A stretch of 64,000 bases of DNA from the NCBI RefSeq assembly GCF_026967805.1, contig NZ_JAPVBG010000001.1:759143-823142 (forward strand), written 5' to 3'. How positions within the stretch are numbered: position 1 is the first letter of the stretch; each line of letters starts with the position of its first letter. Source of the stretch: Blastococcus sp. VKM Ac-2987 (lineage in GTDB: Bacteria > Actinomycetota > Actinomycetes > Mycobacteriales > Geodermatophilaceae). This document shows positions 8,974 to 16,940 of the stretch, piece by piece. The notes beneath the pieces are model-generated. The model was not told the origin of the DNA and did not search any database. It worked only from the letters and a program-made list of their open reading frames with translations. A program made the translations under genes and the position numbers.

Positions 8974-9004
8974 CTGTGCCCCGGCCCCGGCGGCCGGGGC
9001 ACAG
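8974..9004. terminator. Perfect 13-bp inverted repeat, possible terminator
   Basis: Arms CTGTGCCCCGGCC and its exact complement enclose the loop CCGGC, between the exporter operon and the small gene starting at 9012. There is no T-run. It could end the exporter transcript or hide the start of the next gene. The 80 bp before it hold two shorter repeats that look like a dispersed intergenic element. Confidence 0.5.
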
Positions 9005-9011
9005 TGGTGCG

Positions 9012-9353
9012 GTGACCACGCCCGACCCGGCCGCCGAGGGCCGCCGCCGCGCCGACGAACTGCTCACCGCGCTGACCGCGTCCGACGACGCCGCCGCCGA
9101 CCGGCTGCTCGGTGGGCTGACCGAGATCCGCGAACTCGTCTTCGTGGGCGCGGGCCTGACCGCCGTCGCCCGGGCCGAGGGGCGCGCGCTGCCCGCCGCG
9201 CAGCGGGCGCAGGCCAGCACCCGGCAGCTGCGGCTCGGCCAGCTGCGCGACGCGAACCGGGACGACCCGGAGGGGCTGCGGACCTGGCTGCGGCGGTCGG
9301 GCGAGGAGGTCCTCTTCATCCGGTCGCTGCACGCCGCCGCCCGCGCCCGCTGA
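9012..9353 (+). CDS. Small hypothetical protein
   Basis: A 113-residue soluble protein rich in Ala, Arg and Leu, predicted mainly helical. The GTG start follows the strong hairpin closely. GRRRADELLTALTASD and RTWLRRSGEEVLFIRSLH suggest a helical bundle; no catalytic motif stands out. Its codon use is like its neighbours, which supports a real gene. It ends seven bases from the convergent MFS gene. I do not recognise the family. Confidence 0.6.
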   Translation: MTTPDPAAEGRRRADELLTALTASDDAAADRLLGGLTEIRELVFVGAGLTAVARAEGRALPAAQRAQASTRQLRLGQLRDANRDDPEGLRTWLRRSGEEVLFIRSLHAAARAR

Positions 9354-9359
9354 CCGGCC

Positions 9360-10520
9360 TCAGCCCCGGGTGACCGCGGGCCGGGCGGCGATCCTGGCGA
9401 GCGGCAGGACGGCGCTCAGCACGACGGCGGACAGCACCAGCGTCCAGGGCAGGCCGACGGCGCCGAAGGCGAGACCGAGCAGCAGGGCCCCGGCCCCCGT
9501 GCCGGCGTCGAAGGAGGCGTTCCACAGCGCGCTGGCCGCCGTCGTCCCCCGCTCGCCGGCCCGGGCGAACGCCCGCAGCAGGGTCAGGTTCTGCACGCCG
9601 CCGAACCCGGCGCCGAACAGGGTCGCGCCCACGAGCACCCACGCCGGGCCCCACCACAGGCCCGCACCGACGGCCGCCAGCCCGGCTGCGCCGACCAGCA
9701 GCGACAGGGGCAGCAGCAGCCGCGTGCCCAGCCGGTCGGCGAGCACGCCGGCGCGCCACCGGGTCACCGCGCCGGCCAGCCCCCACAGCAGCAGCGCCAC
9801 GGTGGCCAGCTGCCCGTCGGGGCGGTCGATGGGCAGGAAGGTCAGGAAGCCGCCGCCGGCCGTCGTCACCACGAACAGCACCAGCGACGGCGCCAGGGCG
9901 GCGCGCACCGCGGCGCGCGCGTTGCCCGCGGGGCCGCGCTCCTCCCGCGTGTCCACCGACCGCAGCAGCAGCGGGAGGAAGAACAGACCGAGCACCGGCG
10001 ACGCCGCCAGCCACGAGAGCCAGCCGATGTGCCCACCGAGCACGAGGGCGACTCCGACCGGGACGGCCGCCATGTTGGGCAGCGCGATGGCCAGCCCGTA
10101 CAGCCCGATCGACTCGCCGCGCTGCTCCAGCGGCGCCACCCGGGCCGCGAGCGTGGCGCCGAGCACCGTGATCACCGCGAACCCGGCGCCCCGCACCGCC
10201 GACAGCGCCGCGATCGAGGCCACGCCGTCGTCGAGCGCGTAGAACGGCGCCGGCAGCCCGAGCGCCAGCAGGCCGCCGGCGAACACCGGGCCGAGGCCGA
10301 ACCGTGCGGTCAGGCCGGGAACCAGGGCCTGGGCCGCGATGGTGACCCCGAGGAAGACGGCAGTGACCACCCCGGCGGTGTTCTCGGCGGCGCCACCGGC
10401 CACCGCGTAGGTGGGCAGGGACGCCAGGGTGAGGAAGTAGCTGCTGAAACCCAGGGCGGTGACGCCGACCAGCGCCTGCACCCCGCGCGACCGCCAGAGG
10501 GGGGCCCGCACCTCCACCAC
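9360..10520 (-). CDS. MFS transporter
   Basis: A 12-helix major facilitator protein of about 386 residues. The motif-A region between helices 2 and 3 is weak (TARFGLG). GVLADRLGTRLLLPL at about 255 is the clearer copy in the second half, and RGAGFAVITVLGATLAARV marks helix 4-5. The start is ambiguous among three GTGs (10520, 10517, 10511); 10520 is chosen because a GGAGG-GGGGG stretch lies immediately upstream. The frame continues further upstream only through antisense of the DUF488 gene. Likely an exporter of small molecules; the substrate cannot be inferred. Confidence 0.82.
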   Translation of the reverse strand: MVEVRAPLWRSRGVQALVGVTALGFSSYFLTLASLPTYAVAGGAAENTAGVVTAVFLGVTIAAQALVPGLTARFGLGPVFAGGLLALGLPAPFYALDDGVASIAALSAVRGAGFAVITVLGATLAARVAPLEQRGESIGLYGLAIALPNMAAVPVGVALVLGGHIGWLSWLAASPVLGLFFLPLLLRSVDTREERGPAGNARAAVRAALAPSLVLFVVTTAGGGFLTFLPIDRPDGQLATVALLLWGLAGAVTRWRAGVLADRLGTRLLLPLSLLVGAAGLAAVGAGLWWGPAWVLVGATLFGAGFGGVQNLTLLRAFARAGERGTTAASALWNASFDAGTGAGALLLGLAFGAVGLPWTLVLSAVVLSAVLPLARIAARPAVTRG

Positions 10521-10613
10521 CGCTGCCCCCGCCTCCGCCGCTCCGCCGTCGTCCCGTGCCCGTCGATCATGGCCGCTCCGGCGCCGCCCGACGCACTCGG
10601 GTAGGCAGGAGGG

Positions 10614-11162
10614 GTGCCGCTGCTGACCGTGGGCCACGGCCCGGAGGACCGCGACCGGCTGGGTGCCCGCCTGGCCGGCGCCGGGGTGGGGGTGGTCGTC
10701 GACGTGCGCCGCTTCCCCGGCAGCCGGAACAACCCCGACGTCCGGCGGGAGGCGCTCGAGCAGTGGCTCCCGGCCGCGGGCATCGGCTACCGGTGGGAGG
10801 AGCGGCTGGGTGGGCGACGGCGGCTGCCGCCCGGCGAGCCGGTGGCCGACGACTGGTGGACGGTCGCCCAGTTCGCCGCCTACGCCGCTCACACGCGCAC
10901 GCCCGGGTTCGCCGCCGCCCTGGACGAGGTGCTCGCCGAGGCGGCCGGCGCGACGGTGGCGGTGATGTGCAGCGAGAGCGTCTGGTGGCGGTGCCACCGG
11001 CGGCTGGTCTCCGACGTCGCCGTGCTGGCCCGGGGCACCGCCGTCGGGCACCTGATGCCCGACGGCCGCGTCAGCCCCCACCGGCCCTCCGCCGGCGCCG
11101 TGCTCGCCGACGACGGCCTCGTCCACTGGCCCGCCGCCCGGGATGTTGATCAGGTGACCTGA
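10614..11162 (+). CDS. DUF488 family protein
   Basis: A 182-residue member of the DUF488 family. TVGHG near the start, VVVDVRRFPGSRNNPD at about 23-38 and AVMCSESVWWRCHR at about 117-131 are the family's hallmark segments; the MCSE...CHR pair is its most conserved part. The biochemical role is unknown. The GTG start has AGGAGG almost touching it, so translation could begin a few codons later. The last 10 codons and the stop lie inside the left terminal repeat of the neighbouring element, so the present C-terminus (ending DVDQVT) was probably created by that insertion. The gene diverges from the MFS transporter. Confidence 0.85.
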   Translation: MPLLTVGHGPEDRDRLGARLAGAGVGVVVDVRRFPGSRNNPDVRREALEQWLPAAGIGYRWEERLGGRRRLPPGEPVADDWWTVAQFAAYAAHTRTPGFAAALDEVLAEAAGATVAVMCSESVWWRCHRRLVSDVAVLARGTAVGHLMPDGRVSPHRPSAGAVLADDGLVHWPAARDVDQVT

Positions 11163-11222
11163 TCGAACTGGGTCCTGGCTCAGCGCCGACCGTGAGCCAG
11201 GACCCCGTGAGGTGAGCCAGGA
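11133..11222 (+). repeat. Left terminal inverted repeat of the AbiEi/DUF559 unit
   Basis: Outer to inner it contains the palindrome GATCAGGTGACCTGATC (11148-11164), a hairpin with arms GTCCTGGCTCA (11172-11182) and TGAGCCAGGAC (11193-11203), and a further direct copy of GTGAGCCAGGA (11212-11222). The repeat unit TGAGCCAGGA thus occurs three times in this end alone. Confidence 0.8.
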
Positions 11223-11287
11223 CGACGGTTGTCCACAGATCTGCCGGTCCCCGCCTCGAGCCCTCGCGAAGCCGTGAGACTTCTCCG

Positions 11288-12289
11288 GTGCACCCGCTGC
11301 TGCAGCGTTCCGCCGACCAGCGCCTCGGTGTGTTCACCAGCCGGGAGGCTGTGGCCGCCGGGTACTCGATCGACGACATCCGGACGGCGCTGCGGGTACG
11401 CCGGTGGACGCGGCTGCGCAAGGGCGTCTACACCGAGTCGGCCCGGCTGGCGGCGTCGACCGAGGTCGACCGGCATCTGATGGCCGGCATCGCCGTTCTC
11501 ATCAGCCTCGCCCCCGGCCCGGTGCTCAGCCACGCGTCGGCCGCCCGGAGGCACGAGCTGCTCGTTCCGGCGTCTGCCGGCGCCGACGTCCGGGTCACCG
11601 CGGTCGACCAGTGGCGCGCCGGCCGTGGCTACCGCGTGGCCCGTGCCCAGCTCCCCAACGCGGACGTCGTCCCCTGGATCGCGCCGTTCGCGACCACCTC
11701 GGCTCCCCGGACCCTGATCGACTGCGGCCGGGAATGGTCACTGCTGGACACGGTGATCGCGCTGGACGCCGCGTTGCACGAAGGCCGCGTCCTCCGCTCG
11801 GACCTGCTGAAGGCGGTGCACGCCGCCCGCCACCGGGCAGGGGCCTCCCGGGCGGCACGCGCCGTCGGTCTCAGCGACGGACGGGCCGAGTCGCCGCTGG
11901 AGACCGAGGGACGGTTGGCGCTGCTGGCCGCCGGCCTCCCTCCGCCCGAGCTCCAGGTCGATCTGCATGACGCGCATGGGTTCGTCGCCCGCCTGGACGC
12001 GTGGTACGAGGAGGCGGCCCTGGCGATCGAGTTCGACGGTCGGGTGAAGTACCGCGACCCGTACCGGGGGCGCTCCCCGCACGACGTCCTGTGGGAGGAG
12101 AAGCGGCGGGAGGACCGCGTGCGCCGTCTCGACGTCCGGATGCTGCGGCTGACCAAGGCGGACCTGGGCGGCGCGTGGCCGCGGACGGTCGCCGACCTGA
12201 CCAGGATGCTGGGGCAGCCGTACCCGGGGCCGCGCCGGTTCACCGTCGTCCGCCGTCCCGAGCCGGGGTCCGGGCTCGACGCCGCCTGA
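11288..12289 (+). CDS. AbiEi-type winged helix fused to DUF559 nuclease-like domain
   Basis: A 333-residue protein. Residues about 10-50 (FTSREAVAAGYSIDDI, WTRLRKGVY) look like the N-terminal winged helix of AbiEi-type antitoxins. A middle region (about 60-190) resembles the rest of that family, with VLSHASAARRHEL and TSAPRTLIDC. Residues about 200-310 resemble DUF559, a Vsr-like PD-(D/E)XK fold: SPLETEGR, then RLD (Asp237), IEFDG (Glu248, Asp250) and Lys254, then EEKRREDRVRRLDVRMLRL. The candidate catalytic residues look intact. The GTG start lacks an obvious ribosome site. Family precedent: such fusions are common and often multi-copy in actinobacteria but uncharacterised. Its placement between long inverted repeats suggests a selfish nuclease unit or a toxin-like/defence gene; both are inference. 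Confidence 0.8.
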   Translation: MHPLLQRSADQRLGVFTSREAVAAGYSIDDIRTALRVRRWTRLRKGVYTESARLAASTEVDRHLMAGIAVLISLAPGPVLSHASAARRHELLVPASAGADVRVTAVDQWRAGRGYRVARAQLPNADVVPWIAPFATTSAPRTLIDCGREWSLLDTVIALDAALHEGRVLRSDLLKAVHAARHRAGASRAARAVGLSDGRAESPLETEGRLALLAAGLPPPELQVDLHDAHGFVARLDAWYEEAALAIEFDGRVKYRDPYRGRSPHDVLWEEKRREDRVRRLDVRMLRLTKADLGGAWPRTVADLTRMLGQPYPGPRRFTVVRRPEPGSGLDAA

Positions 12290-12298
12290 GCACGACCT

Positions 12299-12388
12299 TC
12301 CTGGCTCACCTCCTGTGGTCCTGGCTCACGGTCGACCATGAGCCAGGACCCGGATTGATCAGGTCACCTGATCAACATCGCGGGCGGC
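12299..12388 (-). repeat. Right terminal inverted repeat of the AbiEi/DUF559 unit
   Basis: Mirror copy of the left end: TCCTGGCTCAC (12299-12309), a hairpin with arms at 12318-12328 and 12339-12349 around a self-complementary GGTCGACC, and the palindrome GATCAGGTCACCTGATC (12357-12373). It begins nine bases after the enclosed gene's stop and ends next to pruA. The substitutions relative to the left copy fall mainly between and inside the palindromes, leaving the arms intact. Confidence 0.8.
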
Positions 12389-12393
12389 AGGGG

Positions 12394-14019
12394 TCAGCCC
12401 ATGTGCGGGTAGCGGTGGTCGGTCGCGGCGGCGAAGGTCTCCTTGATCGACCGGCTGCTGGTCCAGCGCATCAGGTTCTGCGCGGCGCCGGCCTTGTCGT
12501 TGGTGCCCGACGCCCGCCCGCCGCCGAAGGGCTGCTGGCCGACGACGGCGCCGGTCGGCTTGTCGTTGACGTAGAAGTTGCCCGCCGCGTGCCGCAGGAA
12601 CCTCTGCGCGTGCGCGATCGCCACCCGGTCCTGGGCGATGACGGCGCCGGTGAGCGCGAACGGCGCGGCGGACTCCATCTGCGTGAGCACCGCGTCGTAG
12701 TCGGCGTCGTCGTAGACGTGCACGGCCAGCACCGGCCCGAAGTACTCGGTGGTGAAGACCTCGTGGCCGGGGTCGGTCCCCTCGATGATGGTCGGGCGGA
12801 CGAAAAAGCCCTCGCTGTCGTCCGCCGTCCCACCGGCGACGATCGACAGCGCCGGGTCGTCCTCGACCCGGTCCAGGACGCCGGACAGCTTCGAGAAGGA
12901 CTTCCGGTCGATGACCGCGCCCATGAAGTTCGAGAAATCGGTGACGTCGCCCATCTCCAGCGACTCGGTGGTGGCGACGAGGTCGTCCTTCAGCCGCGCC
13001 CACACGCTGCGCGGGACGTAGGCGCGGGACGCCGCCGAGCACTTCTGGCCCTGGTACTCGAACGCGCCGCGGACCAGTGCGGTGCGCAGCACGTCGACGT
13101 CGGCCGACGGGTGGGCGACGACGAAGTCCTTCCCGCCGGTCTCCCCCACGATCCGCGGGTAGCCGCGGTAGTTCGCGATGTTCTCGCCCACGGTGCGCCA
13201 CAGGTGCTGGAACACCGGCGTCGACCCGGTGAAGTGGATGCCCGCGAGGTCGCGGTCGGCCAGCGCGACCTCGGAGACGGCGATCCCGTCGCCGGTCACC
13301 AGGTTGATGACGCCCGGCGGGAGCCCGGCCTCCTCCAGCAGCCGCATGAGGAAGTGCGCGGCGAACTGCTGGGTGGGGGCGGCCTTCCACACGACGGTGT
13401 TGCCCATCAGCGCCGGTGCGGTGGGCAGGTTGCCGGCGATCGCGGTGAAGTTGAACGGCGTGATCGCGTAGACGAAGCCCTCGAGCGGCCGGTGGTCGGT
13501 GCGGTTCCAGACGCCGGGCGAGGACTGGGGCTGCTCGGCGAGGATCTGCCGCGCGAAGCCGACGTTGAAGCGCCAGAAGTCGATCAGCTCGCAGGCGCTG
13601 TCGATCTCCGCCTGCTGGGCGGTCTTGCTCTGGCCCAGCATGGTGGCCGCGTTGAGGGTCTGCCGCCACGGCCCGGCCAGCAGGTCGGCGGCCCGCAGGA
13701 AGACCGCGGCCCGGTCGTCGAAGGAGAGCTCCTGCCACGCCGGCGCCGCCTCCTTGGCGCAGCGCACCGCGTCGGCGGCGTCGGCGTGCGTGGCGTGCGC
13801 CGCGGTGCCGAGGACGGCGGCGTGCCGGTGCGGCTGCACGACGTCGAACCGGTCGCCGGCGGCCATCCGCTGCCGGCCGCCGATCGTGCTGGTCAGCTCC
13901 ACCGGGGCGGCGGCGAGCTCACCCAGGCGGGCCTGGAGCTCGTCGCGCTCCGGGGTGCCCGGGGCGTAGCTGAGCACCGGCTCGTTGACCGGCGCGGGGA
14001 CACGGGTGACGGCGTCCAT
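12394..14019 (-). CDS. pruA: L-glutamate gamma-semialdehyde (P5C) dehydrogenase
   Basis: Second step of proline breakdown: oxidises glutamate semialdehyde to glutamate with NAD+. At 541 residues it matches the single-function P5C dehydrogenase family (about 540). Visible motifs are the NAD-binding region VVWKAAPTQQFAAHF, the FTGSTPVF loop, the general-base region VGETGGKDFVVAH, and the catalytic cysteine in GQKCSAASRAYVP. The C-terminal FGGGRASGTNDKAG is the family's substrate-binding stretch. It starts at ATG 14019, 15 bases after the putB stop at 14034, so the two form one transcript. Its 3' end is only five bases from the inverted-repeat element. Confidence 0.95.
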   Translation of the reverse strand: MDAVTRVPAPVNEPVLSYAPGTPERDELQARLGELAAAPVELTSTIGGRQRMAAGDRFDVVQPHRHAAVLGTAAHATHADAADAVRCAKEAAPAWQELSFDDRAAVFLRAADLLAGPWRQTLNAATMLGQSKTAQQAEIDSACELIDFWRFNVGFARQILAEQPQSSPGVWNRTDHRPLEGFVYAITPFNFTAIAGNLPTAPALMGNTVVWKAAPTQQFAAHFLMRLLEEAGLPPGVINLVTGDGIAVSEVALADRDLAGIHFTGSTPVFQHLWRTVGENIANYRGYPRIVGETGGKDFVVAHPSADVDVLRTALVRGAFEYQGQKCSAASRAYVPRSVWARLKDDLVATTESLEMGDVTDFSNFMGAVIDRKSFSKLSGVLDRVEDDPALSIVAGGTADDSEGFFVRPTIIEGTDPGHEVFTTEYFGPVLAVHVYDDADYDAVLTQMESAAPFALTGAVIAQDRVAIAHAQRFLRHAAGNFYVNDKPTGAVVGQQPFGGGRASGTNDKAGAAQNLMRWTSSRSIKETFAAATDHRYPHMG

Positions 14020-14033
14020 GGGGAACCTCGTTC

Positions 14034-14963
<930 letters not shown>

Positions 14964-14999
14964 GGGACCTCCCGGGAGCGGACGACGCCGACATCCCGA

Positions 15000-15005
15000 A
15001 CGCTA
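15000..15005 (-). promoter_or_regulatory. Candidate -10 element for putB-pruA
   Basis: TAGCGT on the minus strand, 36 bases before the putB start. It gives a short leader that still contains the GGGAGG ribosome site. No convincing -35 hexamer was found, as expected for activator-dependent promoters. Confidence 0.35.
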
Positions 15006-15039
15006 GGCACGTCCACCCGTCCGGGCCAGGGACAGATGT

Positions 15040-15051
15040 CCGGAATTCCGG
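15040..15051. promoter_or_regulatory. Palindrome CCGGAATTCCGG in the put divergent promoter region
   Basis: A perfect 12-bp palindrome between putB and the PucR gene, about 35 bp upstream of the candidate putB -10. It is a plausible operator for the PucR-type regulator. AT-containing palindromes are rare in this very GC-rich DNA. Confidence 0.4.
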
Positions 15052-15060
15052 GATCTGCTC

Positions 15061-15076
15061 TCATACAGCTGTATGA
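15061..15076. promoter_or_regulatory. Palindrome TCATACAGCTGTATGA upstream of the PucR gene
   Basis: A perfect 16-bp palindrome, strikingly AT-rich for this genome, 52 bp before the PucR start. Size and symmetry fit a dimeric regulator site. It may serve autoregulation or joint control of both divergent units. Confidence 0.5.
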
Positions 15077-15127
15077 CGGAGCGCTTCCGCGGAGACGCCG
15101 GGGTGGGTTCCCGCGGAATGCAGGGGG

Positions 15128-16270
15128 ATGGGGACGGCGGTGCGCGACGACCTGCAGGAGCTGGTCGACCAGGTCTCCCGCGTGCTCGCGGCGCCGGCCA
15201 CCCTCGAGGACGCCGGGTTCACGCTGCTGGCCTTCTGCGCCCACGACGACAGCGGCGCCGACCCGATGGACGCCGTCCGCACCCGCTCCATCCTGACCCG
15301 GGGATCCGCACCGGCGACCCGTCGCTGGTTCGAGGAGTTCGGCATCGCCTCGGCGACCCGGCCGCTGCGGACCCCGGCCGACCCGGCCGCCGGCATCCTC
15401 ACCCGGCTGGTGATCCCGGTGCGCCACGGCGGCCGCACCCGGGGCTACCTGTGGCTGCTCGACGACGGCCGGATCGACCCCGACGACGACGGCGACCCGG
15501 CCCTGCTGCGGGCGCTGGACCTGGCCGCCGCCGCGGGCCGGCTGCTGGCCGGCCGCCCGGCCGACGACCTGGGCGGGGCGCTCGCCGACGCCCTGACCGG
15601 CCGGCCGGGGGCGCGGACCCAGGCGGCGCGCCGGCTGGGCGAGCGGCTGGCCGACGACGCGGCGCAGGTGCTGGTCGCCGTCTGCCCGGAGGGCGGTGCG
15701 GTGCCCCCGGGGTGGCGGCTGCCCTCGGCCGGCGCGGTGGCCGGCCTCGTGGACGACGGCGCCGCCGTCCTCGTGCCCCTGCCGACGTCGACCGACCTCC
15801 GCCCGGCCGGCGCCGTCACCGCGGCCTCGCTCGCTGCCCTGCCTCCGGGCAGCACCGCCGGGGTGTCGGCGGTCCGCCGCGGCACCGGGGAGCTGACCGA
15901 GCAGTGGTCCGAGGCCCGCGCCGCGGCCCGCGTGGCCGCGGTGGTCGAGCGGTTCTCCCCCGTCGCCCACTGGGGCGAGCTCGGCGGGTGGCGGCTGGCC
16001 GCGTCGCTGCCCGGGCCGGACCCGGCGATCCGCCCGCTGCTGGCCGACCCGGTGCTGACCGCGACGGCGGAGGCCTTCCTCGACTGCGCCGGCAGCGCCG
16101 TCCGCACGGCCGGGGCGATGCGCATCCACCGGCAGACGCTGTACTACCGCCTGGGCCGGATCGCCGCGCTGACCGGGTTGGACCTCGCCGACGGCGACGC
16201 CCGCCTGCTCCTGCACGCCGGGCTGCGCGCGGCACGGCTGACCGGCGATTCCCGGGCTCACCGCTCCTGA
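15128..16270 (+). CDS. PucR-family transcriptional regulator (probable proline-responsive PutR)
   Basis: A 380-residue regulator. The N-terminal two thirds is a GAF-like/PucR sensory region (LEDAGFTLLAFCAHDD, LVIPVRHGGRTRGYLWLLDDG). The C-terminus carries the PucR/CdaR helix-turn-helix: AGAMRIHRQTLYYRLGRIAALTG (residues about 335-357), followed by a terminal helix. ATG start after GGGG. It is transcribed away from putB-pruA. In Streptomyces and Corynebacterium, a PucR-type PutR next to the put genes activates them in response to proline, so this role is likely here. Its targets are probably the palindromes in the shared promoter region. Confidence 0.85.
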   Translation: MGTAVRDDLQELVDQVSRVLAAPATLEDAGFTLLAFCAHDDSGADPMDAVRTRSILTRGSAPATRRWFEEFGIASATRPLRTPADPAAGILTRLVIPVRHGGRTRGYLWLLDDGRIDPDDDGDPALLRALDLAAAAGRLLAGRPADDLGGALADALTGRPGARTQAARRLGERLADDAAQVLVAVCPEGGAVPPGWRLPSAGAVAGLVDDGAAVLVPLPTSTDLRPAGAVTAASLAALPPGSTAGVSAVRRGTGELTEQWSEARAAARVAAVVERFSPVAHWGELGGWRLAASLPGPDPAIRPLLADPVLTATAEAFLDCAGSAVRTAGAMRIHRQTLYYRLGRIAALTGLDLADGDARLLLHAGLRAARLTGDSRAHRS

Positions 16271-16285
16271 TCGCTGCCGGTCACC

Positions 16286-16291
16286 TACGCT
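16286..16291 (+). promoter_or_regulatory. Candidate -10 element of bphO, leaderless
   Basis: TACGCT ends seven bases before the bphO ATG, placing the transcript start on or next to the start codon. No Shine-Dalgarno sequence is present. Confidence 0.4.
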
Positions 16292-16298
16292 TTCCGGG

Positions 16299-16940
16299 AT
16301 GGCTGCGGGAGAGACGGCTGCGCACCAGGACCACCACCGCAGCGGGGACGACGACGTGCTGCGCGTGCTGCGCACCGGTACGGCCGAGGAGCACCAGGGC
16401 CTCGAGGACACCCTCGACCTGCTGGACCCCGAGCTCGGCCGGGATCGGCTGGCCCTGGTCCTCGGCCTGATGCACGGCTTCTGGACGGCGGCCGAGGCCG
16501 GGCTGGACGAGTGGGCTGCCCGCCGTCCCGCCGACGCCGGGACCGTCGACTGGGCCAGCCGCCGCCGCGCCGGGCTGTTCGCCGCGGACCTCGCCGCGCT
16601 GGGCGCCCCCGTGACGGCCGCCGCGCCCGCGCTGCCCCCCGTCCCCGGCACCGACGAGGCGCTGGGCCGGCTGTACGTGCTGGAGGGCTCCACCCTCGGC
16701 GGGACGTTCATCGACCGGCACCTGGCGGGGCTGCCCGGCCTGGCCGGCGTGCGCCTCCGCGCGTTCTCGCCGTACGGGCCGGAGACCGGCGCGATGTGGG
16801 CGGCCTACCGGCGGGTCACCCGCGACCACGTGGCGGCCGGTGGCGACGTCGAGCGCATCCTCTCCTCCGCCCGGGGGACGTTCCGGGCGCTCGCCGCGTG
16901 GTGCCGCCCCGCCGGCCGCATCCAAGGAGTGCCCGCGTGA
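16299..16940 (+). CDS. bphO: Biliverdin-producing heme oxygenase
   Basis: Opens heme to biliverdin, the chromophore used by the phytochrome encoded next. The 213-residue all-helical protein has the likely proximal heme ligand His in EEHQGLED (about residue 28) and the conserved YVLEGSTLGG segment near 130 that lines the distal heme pocket. Length and motifs match bacterial BphO/HmuO-type enzymes. ATG at 16299; the stop overlaps the GTG of bphP (GTGA), coupling pigment supply to photoreceptor synthesis. Confidence 0.9.
   Translation: MAAGETAAHQDHHRSGDDDVLRVLRTGTAEEHQGLEDTLDLLDPELGRDRLALVLGLMHGFWTAAEAGLDEWAARRPADAGTVDWASRRRAGLFAADLAALGAPVTAAAPALPPVPGTDEALGRLYVLEGSTLGGTFIDRHLAGLPGLAGVRLRAFSPYGPETGAMWAAYRRVTRDHVAAGGDVERILSSARGTFRALAAWCRPAGRIQGVPA

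Larger units (their letters stand above)
11133..12388. mobile_element. Putative single-gene element bounded by 90-bp inverted repeats
   Basis: The two ends, 11133-11222 and 12299-12388, are the same sequence in opposite orientation: 80 of 90 positions agree with no gap. Between them lies one gene of 333 codons encoding a winged-helix/nuclease-like fusion. The left end covers the 3' end of the DUF488 gene; the right end stops five bases from the pruA stop codon. No clear target-site duplication is visible. There is no recognisable transposase, so movement would rely on the encoded nuclease-like protein, on a helper elsewhere, or on recombination. Mobility is inference from the repeat layout. 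Confidence 0.6.

Noticed and set aside
11172-11203. Simple intrinsic terminator after DUF488
   Set aside because: The hairpin has no T-run and the whole 90 bp is repeated in inverted orientation 1.1 kb away, which a terminator alone does not explain; a terminator side role is still possible.
11133-12388. Classical insertion sequence
   Set aside because: No DDE/HUH transposase is visible and no target duplication was found, so I call it only a putative single-gene element.
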